A stretch of 64,000 nucleotides of DNA from Levilactobacillus acidifarinae DSM 19394 = JCM 15949 (GTDB lineage: Bacteria > Bacillota > Bacilli > Lactobacillales > Lactobacillaceae): positions 25,837 to 89,836 of the forward strand of contig NZ_AZDV01000009.1 in assembly GCF_001434835.1 (NCBI RefSeq), given 5' to 3'. How positions within the stretch are numbered: the first letter of the stretch is position 1; each line of letters begins with the position of its first letter. The position numbers were made by a program, and so were the translations under genes. Positions 59,376 through 64,000 of the stretch are shown one piece after another. The notes under the pieces were generated by a model. The model was not told the DNA's origin. It saw only the letters and a list, made by a program, of their open reading frames with translations, and did not search any database.

Positions 59376-59702
59376 TTATGGTTTCAGATAAGCAAAACCT
59401 TGTTGTTCCAATTCAACAATGCGGACCACGCCCGCCGGCACTACCGCGACCCCGGCCGGAAGCTGTGCTGCCAAGATACCGTTGGCCCGCAACGCGTTCG
59501 CACAGGCGTCCACCTCGACTTCGGGCAGGTCAGTCAGAAAGGCCCGCCAACTCGGGGTGAGAAACGACCGTACCGCCGGACCGTTAACCACGACCACTAC
59601 CCGACTTTCCGGTAACCCGATCAGTAAGTTGTGGACGTTGCCCTGCGCCAGCGACACCTTAGCCTGTTCATCAAGATGCACGACCACCGACGTTTTCGGC
59701 AT
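59376..59702 (-). CDS. DsrE/DsrF-like small protein
   Basis: A 108-residue protein starting MPKTSVVVHLDEQAK. It has alternating strands and helices and segments KVSLAQGNVHNLLIGLP, VVVVVNGPAVRSFL and ACANALRANG (with the single conserved-position Cys), ending VRIVELEQQGFAYLKP. This is the fold pattern of DsrE/YchN-type proteins; the biological role of this branch is unclear. The ATG abuts the upstream TIM-barrel gene's stop, so the two are probably co-translated. Confidence 0.78.
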   Translation of the reverse strand: MPKTSVVVHLDEQAKVSLAQGNVHNLLIGLPESRVVVVVNGPAVRSFLTPSWRAFLTDLPEVEVDACANALRANGILAAQLPAGVAVVPAGVVRIVELEQQGFAYLKP

Positions 59703-59703
59703 A

Positions 59704-60570
59704 TTACCGCCCACTTTCGAGTTGTTGCACTTCCAAGCCCCGCAGGTAATGGTAACTCCGTAGCATGTTGGCACAGGTCGCGTCCGTTTCGTCCGGAACC
59801 TCGTAGATCATGGTCGCTTGTGGATTCAACGCCGGCAAGACCCGCCGCCAGTCAATCAGGCCGGCTCCTAAGGGTAAACTATCGTGACGTTGTCCCAGCG
59901 AATCGACCAAGTGGTAATGTCGAATCAACGGCTTTAATTTCGTTAGCGCCGCCATGGTCCGGTCCATATCGCCATGCAAACCGATAAACACGTGGCTGAG
60001 GTCGCAAACTAACGGCCAGTGGTGCGCTAAAATCGTGTCGTCGATTTGCGGATCGCCGTACATGAAACTGGCGGTAATCCCATTTTCGATCATCACGTGA
60101 CCGTTCCCTTGCGCCACCAACTGATCTAAGTGGTCAAACACGGTGGCCCGAGCAGCCACTAACGACGGGTATTCGTCGATCAGCTGTTGGCTTTCGGCCC
60201 CGCCATACCCGCCGTGTACCAGGATGCGGACGTTTAAATCGTTCGCTAAATCCAAAAGTTGGGCCGTCGATTGCTGAAAGAAGGCGTAGGCTTGCGGTTC
60301 GCGGTGGGCATCCAGCAACTGGTCCAGGTGTTGGTCGTGAAATTTCATGGGATGATGGATCACGATTTTGCGGGTCACGTTGGTTTGGACAAACTGCACC
60401 TTAGCCTTGAATGTTCGAAACGCGGTCGGCGTGAAGTCCGCTTCGCTGGTGAAAAATTCAAAAACTTCCGGCCGGTACTTCAGCCGATCTAACAGTTGGG
60501 TGGGGTCAGCCCCCGCCTTTAGGCCCAACTGGACCTTACCGGGACGAGCGGGTAACGCTAATTTTGCCAT
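59704..60570 (-). CDS. TIM-barrel protein of the sugar phosphate isomerase/epimerase type
   Basis: A 288-residue protein starting MAKLALPARPGKVQLGLK. It has beta strands and acidic and His residues of the xylose isomerase-like/AP endonuclease 2 fold: ILVHGGYGGAE, HVMIENGITASF with a likely metal Glu, PLVCDLSHVFIGLHGD (Asp and His) and HYHLVDSLGQRHDSLPLGAG. The family covers isomerases, epimerases and inositol enzymes. The start is the ATG behind AAAGG rather than a GTG six codons upstream. It has its own promoter space after the alpha-galactosidase terminator. Substrate unknown. Confidence 0.78.
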   Translation of the reverse strand: MAKLALPARPGKVQLGLKAGADPTQLLDRLKYRPEVFEFFTSEADFTPTAFRTFKAKVQFVQTNVTRKIVIHHPMKFHDQHLDQLLDAHREPQAYAFFQQSTAQLLDLANDLNVRILVHGGYGGAESQQLIDEYPSLVAARATVFDHLDQLVAQGNGHVMIENGITASFMYGDPQIDDTILAHHWPLVCDLSHVFIGLHGDMDRTMAALTKLKPLIRHYHLVDSLGQRHDSLPLGAGLIDWRRVLPALNPQATMIYEVPDETDATCANMLRSYHYLRGLEVQQLESGR

Positions 60571-60601
60571 GCTGGTCAATCCTTTCACTGGTGCCGAACC
60601 T

Positions 60602-60633
60602 AAAAAAGGTTCAGAACCAAAGTTCTAAACCTT
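60602..60633 (-). terminator. Terminator after the alpha-galactosidase gene
   Basis: On the minus strand AAGGTTTAGAAC..GTTCTGAACCTT is followed by TTTTTA, 45 bp past the alpha-galactosidase stop. Confidence 0.85.
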
Positions 60634-60677
60634 AGTATACCGCTAACTGACTGCTGCCGGACGTTGGTCCTGACCGG

Positions 60678-62900
60678 TCAATCGTCCACCGCATCTAAAA
60701 CCAATACTTGAGCGCTAAAGTCGGCCGACTCCTCGACACCCATGGTATTCTGGATCAACGACGGGATAAAGACCCCGGCATGCATCAACTCGTCGCCGTA
60801 AAGGGGCTGTTGCCGCCCACTGACCACGTAGCGTTGGCTCGGTAATAACCCGCGCAGTTTTAATTGCGAATACCGCGGGTTGGGTTGATTTAAAATCTGG
60901 TACCGCGCCGCAATCGCGTGGCGTTTATCGGCACTCACGACGACCCAACTGCCGACGTTACGGTCGCCAGTAAACGGATTATCGATCCGGTAGAACGTCC
61001 CCTGTTGGAAGAGGTCTCGGTGTTGCTTATAGAAGGCCACCTGGCGTTTGATCTGTGCCTTTTCGGCCGCCGAGCACCGGGTCACGTCGAGTTCGTACCC
61101 TAGATCACCAAAGTAAGCCACGGCCGCCCGCGTCTCAATTGGCGTAATGCGCCCAGTCTGGTCGTTTGGCACCGCCGAGACGTGGGCCCCCATCATCGCC
61201 TGCGGATAAGCGTAGGACGTCCCGAACTGGATGCGTAACCGCTCGATGGCGTCGGTATCGTCACTGGTCCAGGCCTGAGGGGCGTAATACATCATGCCCA
61301 GATCAAACCGTCCCCCACCGGACGCACAGGATTCGAACAGCACCTGTGGAAAGTCGTGGGTCAACCGGGCATAGAGCTGGTAAACGCCTAAGATGTAGCG
61401 GTGGCTAAACTCTAACTGTTGGTCGGCGCTCAACGTCTGACTGTAGGCCTCGGTAATGTTGCGGTTCATGTCCCATTTGATGTAGTCGAGGTGCGCCTCG
61501 TCGATCATGGTACTCATCTTGGTGTACAGGAAGTCCACCACGTCAGGGTTGGTCATGTCCAGGACAAACTGGTTACGTCCTGGCGTCATCTGGCGTTGTG
61601 GCGTCTTGATCACCCAGTCGGGATGGTCGTGATAGAGCTGGCTCGCCAGTGAAATCATTTCTGGTTCGTACCATAAGCCAAACTGCATGCCGAGATCGTG
61701 GATCTGTTGCGCGAGGTGCGCCATGCCCTGTGGTAACTTCTGCGGGTTAACGTCCCAGTCTCCCAGCGAGGTGGTATCGTCATTACGTTTGCCAAACCAG
61801 CCATCGTCGAGAACGAACAGCTCGATGCCCAAATCCTTGGCCTGCCGGGCCATCGCCATCAGCTTGGTTTCGTTGAAGTCGAAGTAGGTCCCTTCCCAGT
61901 TATTGATCAGAATCGGCCGGGGCTTTTGGGCGTACTGGGGGTTGACCAGGTGATGTTGGTAGCAGTCCCCCAATTGCTGGCTTAACTGATTTAAGCCCGT
62001 ATCGCTATAACTTAAAATGGCTTCGGGCGTCTGAAATTGGGTCCCGGCGGTCAATTGCCAGCCAAACTCCGTGGGATTGATTCCCAATAAGACCCGGGTC
62101 GTGTCAAACTGATCGACTTCGATCTGATCGAGAAAGTTACCGGAGTAGACCAGGTTGAACCCGTAGGCGCCGCCGTGATCGTCGGTCGTCTGGGGCCGTG
62201 CCAGAATAAAGCCCGGATTTTCCTGATGACTCGACGCACTACGCAAACTTCCAATACTTTGAATGCCCCGCCGTAACGGGGTCCGGATGGCGTGCCGTTC
62301 GCGCGCCCAACTCCCGGAAAATTGCAGAAAGTCGTAGTCAGCATCGGGAAGGTCCAGTTGGCCACTGAGCGCCCGGTTCAACGTTACCGTTTGGTCCCCG
62401 CGATTGGTAAAGGTCGCACTGCGGACCAAGACGTCTTGGTGGGGAAAAATCGTGTAGTTCAACTCGACCACGACTTGCGTGACGGCATCCTTTAACGTCA
62501 CGATCAAGGTCTGCGCGTCGTCTTGCGTATCATCAAACGTCGCGGGTAAATTAGCTAGTCGCTTCTTCCCTTCCTCAATCCGGTAGCTTTGGTACTGCAG
62601 GTCGCTGATGCGACTGCCGTTTACTGCCGTGATCTGGTACGCGGGGTCCCGAAAATCCCCTTTCCCAAAGCTGGCGTATTCTTGTTTCAATGCCTCGGGT
62701 TGGAAATCCGGGGTATTGAGTTTCCAGGCCGGCATCGCCCCGTGAACCTCGCGGTGGGTGAGTTCCGGATACTGAGCCTGGTTATGTATCAACGGGCCAT
62801 AATAGAGTTGTCCTAACTCACCGTTGGCCATGACGTGAAAGAGGTAACTACTATGATCCATTTGAAGATGAAATTGATCTTGTTGTGTATAAATTGCCAT
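60678..62900 (-). CDS. GH36 alpha-galactosidase
   Basis: A 740-residue intracellular retaining glycosidase that removes alpha-1,6-galactose from melibiose, raffinose and similar sugars. The N-terminal beta-sandwich (to about 320) precedes the barrel. Catalytic region: YIKWDMNRNITE, whose Asp is the nucleophile, and SCASGGGRFDLGMMYY leading to WTSDDTDAIERL with the acid/base Asp. FVLDDGWFGKRNDD is also typical. Start behind AAGGGACTGAATGAG. A cre-like site lies about 50 bp upstream, fitting glucose repression. No sugar transporter lies next to it. Confidence 0.95.
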   Translation of the reverse strand: MAIYTQQDQFHLQMDHSSYLFHVMANGELGQLYYGPLIHNQAQYPELTHREVHGAMPAWKLNTPDFQPEALKQEYASFGKGDFRDPAYQITAVNGSRISDLQYQSYRIEEGKKRLANLPATFDDTQDDAQTLIVTLKDAVTQVVVELNYTIFPHQDVLVRSATFTNRGDQTVTLNRALSGQLDLPDADYDFLQFSGSWARERHAIRTPLRRGIQSIGSLRSASSHQENPGFILARPQTTDDHGGAYGFNLVYSGNFLDQIEVDQFDTTRVLLGINPTEFGWQLTAGTQFQTPEAILSYSDTGLNQLSQQLGDCYQHHLVNPQYAQKPRPILINNWEGTYFDFNETKLMAMARQAKDLGIELFVLDDGWFGKRNDDTTSLGDWDVNPQKLPQGMAHLAQQIHDLGMQFGLWYEPEMISLASQLYHDHPDWVIKTPQRQMTPGRNQFVLDMTNPDVVDFLYTKMSTMIDEAHLDYIKWDMNRNITEAYSQTLSADQQLEFSHRYILGVYQLYARLTHDFPQVLFESCASGGGRFDLGMMYYAPQAWTSDDTDAIERLRIQFGTSYAYPQAMMGAHVSAVPNDQTGRITPIETRAAVAYFGDLGYELDVTRCSAAEKAQIKRQVAFYKQHRDLFQQGTFYRIDNPFTGDRNVGSWVVVSADKRHAIAARYQILNQPNPRYSQLKLRGLLPSQRYVVSGRQQPLYGDELMHAGVFIPSLIQNTMGVEESADFSAQVLVLDAVDD

Positions 62901-62947
62901 CTCATTCAGTCCCTTCTACCTACTAGGATACCGAAAAAGTTGGGTTT

Positions 62948-62961
62948 TGTAACCGTTTTCT
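62948..62961 (-). promoter_or_regulatory. Near-consensus cre site upstream of the alpha-galactosidase
   Basis: AGAAAACGGTTACA on the minus strand matches the cre consensus at 13 of 14 positions. It lies about 48 bp upstream of the start, a usual place for CcpA control of a sugar gene. Confidence 0.65.
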
Positions 62962-63020
62962 ATAAATTGTTCAAAAAAAGCAGTTGTCCTCTATCGAACT
63001 TACTGCTTGAGTGATTTTTC

Positions 63021-63899
63021 TTAGGGTAACGCCTGCAACAACGTGGTGGCAATAATGCACGCCCCACCGAATAACTCCGCGCCGGTCATGGGTGTTCCCA
63101 GAACTGCCACGGCCAACACCGTGGCAGTCAGCGGTTCAAAGGCGCTCAGCATGCCGGTCGTACTGGGCGCTAGACTTTCAAGACTCTTTAGGTATAACAG
63201 GTAGGCGAGCATGGTCCCGCCAATCACGATAAAGGCGATTCCGCCCACAACGGTCGCGTTCAGCTGGGGCAAGTGCGTGGTCGCCAACACCCCACCAAAC
63301 GGCAGACTCCCTAAGAGCATGGCCCAGCCCACCACTAAGCGTGCGTCGTAGGTTGCCAATAATTTTCGGGGTAACAACGTATAGGTGGCCGAACTGACCC
63401 CGGCCAATAACCCCCAGAAGAGGGCCAACGGTGCCAACGCCAACTGGGTAAGATGCCCGTTCGTCACCAGAAAAAAGGTCCCAAAGAGCGCAATGACGAT
63501 GGAAATCAGATCAATTCGTCGCGGCCATTGGCGCCGAACCACGGCTAAGTAGATGATGATAAATAGTGGTCCCAAAAATTGAAGCACCGTGGCGGTCGGT
63601 GCATTCCCGTAGGCAATGGCTAAGAAGTAGGTTAATTGCGAAGGGACCATGCCTAACAGACTAAATAAAAGAAGTTGGCCAATCATCTTGGGGCGCCGCC
63701 AGATGGCCCAGACGGCTTTTCCCTGGCTTAAGGCAAACCAGCTTAGCAATAGGAGCCCCGCCAGACTAAGCCGCACGCCGGTCAACCATAAGGTGGGCAC
63801 CTGGTAGCGGCTAAACACGGCCTGGGCAACGGTCCCTGAAGCTCCCCATAAAATTCCGCCACTGATCACTTCAATCAAGCCTAATCGTCGACTGGCCAC
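63021..63899 (-). CDS. EamA-family (DMT) transporter
   Basis: A 292-residue protein with about ten membrane helices in two EamA halves. It shows GGILWGASGTVAQAVF and TATVLQFLGPLFIIIYL in the first half, and MLSAFEPLTATVLAVAVLGTPMTGAELFGGACII in the second. Start is GTG behind AAGGGTG. The group exports amino acids, sugars or other metabolites; the substrate cannot be told. It lies immediately downstream of an rRNA operon end, separated by that operon's terminator. Confidence 0.9.
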   Translation of the reverse strand: MASRRLGLIEVISGGILWGASGTVAQAVFSRYQVPTLWLTGVRLSLAGLLLLSWFALSQGKAVWAIWRRPKMIGQLLLFSLLGMVPSQLTYFLAIAYGNAPTATVLQFLGPLFIIIYLAVVRRQWPRRIDLISIVIALFGTFFLVTNGHLTQLALAPLALFWGLLAGVSSATYTLLPRKLLATYDARLVVGWAMLLGSLPFGGVLATTHLPQLNATVVGGIAFIVIGGTMLAYLLYLKSLESLAPSTTGMLSAFEPLTATVLAVAVLGTPMTGAELFGGACIIATTLLQALP

Positions 63900-63945
63900 G
63901 TAACACCCTTCCCTTCTGACGCGTTAAGTTATGGAAAAATTCTCA

Positions 63946-63974
63946 CAAAAAAAGGAACTCATCACTGAGTTCCT
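63946..63974 (-). terminator. Terminator of the rRNA operon
   Basis: On the minus strand AGGAACTCA-gtga-TGAGTTCCT is followed by seven T. It lies directly after the 5S rRNA 3' end. Confidence 0.85.
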
Positions 63975-63980
63975 ACCGTT

Positions 63981-64000
63981 GCGTGGCAACGTCCTATCCT
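63981..64000 (-). rRNA. 5S rRNA, 3' end only
   Basis: Read on the minus strand, the last bases are AGGATAGGACGTTGCCACGC, which matches the 3' end of lactobacillus 5S rRNA. A terminator follows at once. The gene's 5' part and any 23S/16S genes are beyond the right edge. Only 20 bases are visible, but the match and the terminator make the call good. The exact 3' end could differ by a base or two. Confidence 0.85.

Noticed and set aside
1..64000. Mobile elements, prophage, CRISPR arrays and tRNA genes
   Set aside because: No transposase, integrase, phage or cas gene, spaced direct repeats or cloverleaf sequence could be recognised on either strand.

Overview
The window is a chromosomal segment of a lactobacillus, most likely Levilactobacillus (L. 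brevis group) or a close relative with moderately high GC. The strongest clue is an NADP-type R-specific alcohol dehydrogenase (16553-17311) almost identical by eye to the known L. brevis / L. kefiri enzymes. Lactobacillaceae-type features support this: CcpA cre sites, a tryptophan T-box, a PucR-governed allantoin cluster, LpdBCD-type gallate decarboxylase genes, an LPQTG wall anchor and 'gagtgggaca' intergenic repeats. I see no transposase, prophage, plasmid gene, CRISPR array or tRNA. The last 20 bases are the 3' end of a 5S rRNA on the minus strand, so an rRNA operon probably lies just to the right.

Layout, left to right. 1-6480 (minus): a trpS T-box leader followed by trpS-ppx-mvaA-(HExxH protein)-sir2-(small membrane protein), then a DUF72 gene running off the left edge. 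7137-9443 (plus): HelD helicase. 9522-29693: the allantoin region. A PucR regulator is divergent from an MFS transporter. A minus-strand series encodes allantoin permease, allantoinase, allantoate amidohydrolase, ureidoglycine aminohydrolase, ureidoglycolate dehydrogenase, the three FdrA/YlbE/YlbF-type oxamate carbamoyltransferase proteins and carbamate kinase, followed by two NAD(P)-dependent dehydrogenases. A CrcB fluoride channel pair and a P1B-type ATPase with a frameshifted end sit between the regulator block and the catabolic genes. An alpha/beta hydrolase diverges from the permease. Several cre sites suggest that glucose represses the region.

29780-33274 (minus): a four-gene exopolysaccharide-like operon (degenerate GGDEF membrane protein, 45-residue membrane protein, GT2 synthase, GH8 hydrolase). 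33546-35774: two tandem secreted tyrosine phosphatases with matching promoters. 35878-46373: NapA-type antiporter, FAD disulfide oxidoreductase, DUF3290-DUF421 pair, Nudix hydrolase, secreted 5'-nucleotidase, an NAD(P)-binding protein divergent from a PadR-MFS efflux pair, and an aldo/keto reductase. 46511-53478: BspA/MucBP wall-anchored protein, membrane-anchored serine hydrolase, second aldo/keto reductase and two tandem MFS paralogues. 53670-57154: LpdD-LpdB-LpdC with a divergent LysR regulator. 57215-63899: deformylase-like protein, acetyltransferase, a second CrcB pair, DsrE-like protein, TIM-barrel protein, GH36 alpha-galactosidase and an EamA transporter.

Metabolic reading: allantoin would be taken up and degraded through allantoate, ureidoglycine and ureidoglycolate to oxalurate. 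Oxalurate would be split to oxamate and carbamoyl phosphate, and carbamate kinase would turn the latter into ATP. No ureidoglycolate lyase is visible. The most distinctive non-coding content is two families of intergenic repeats, each present twice, whose copies differ by pair-preserving substitutions and so look like structured RNA. Starts were moved from the longest possible ORF where a ribosome binding site favoured an internal codon. All functional names rest on motif and family recognition by eye.
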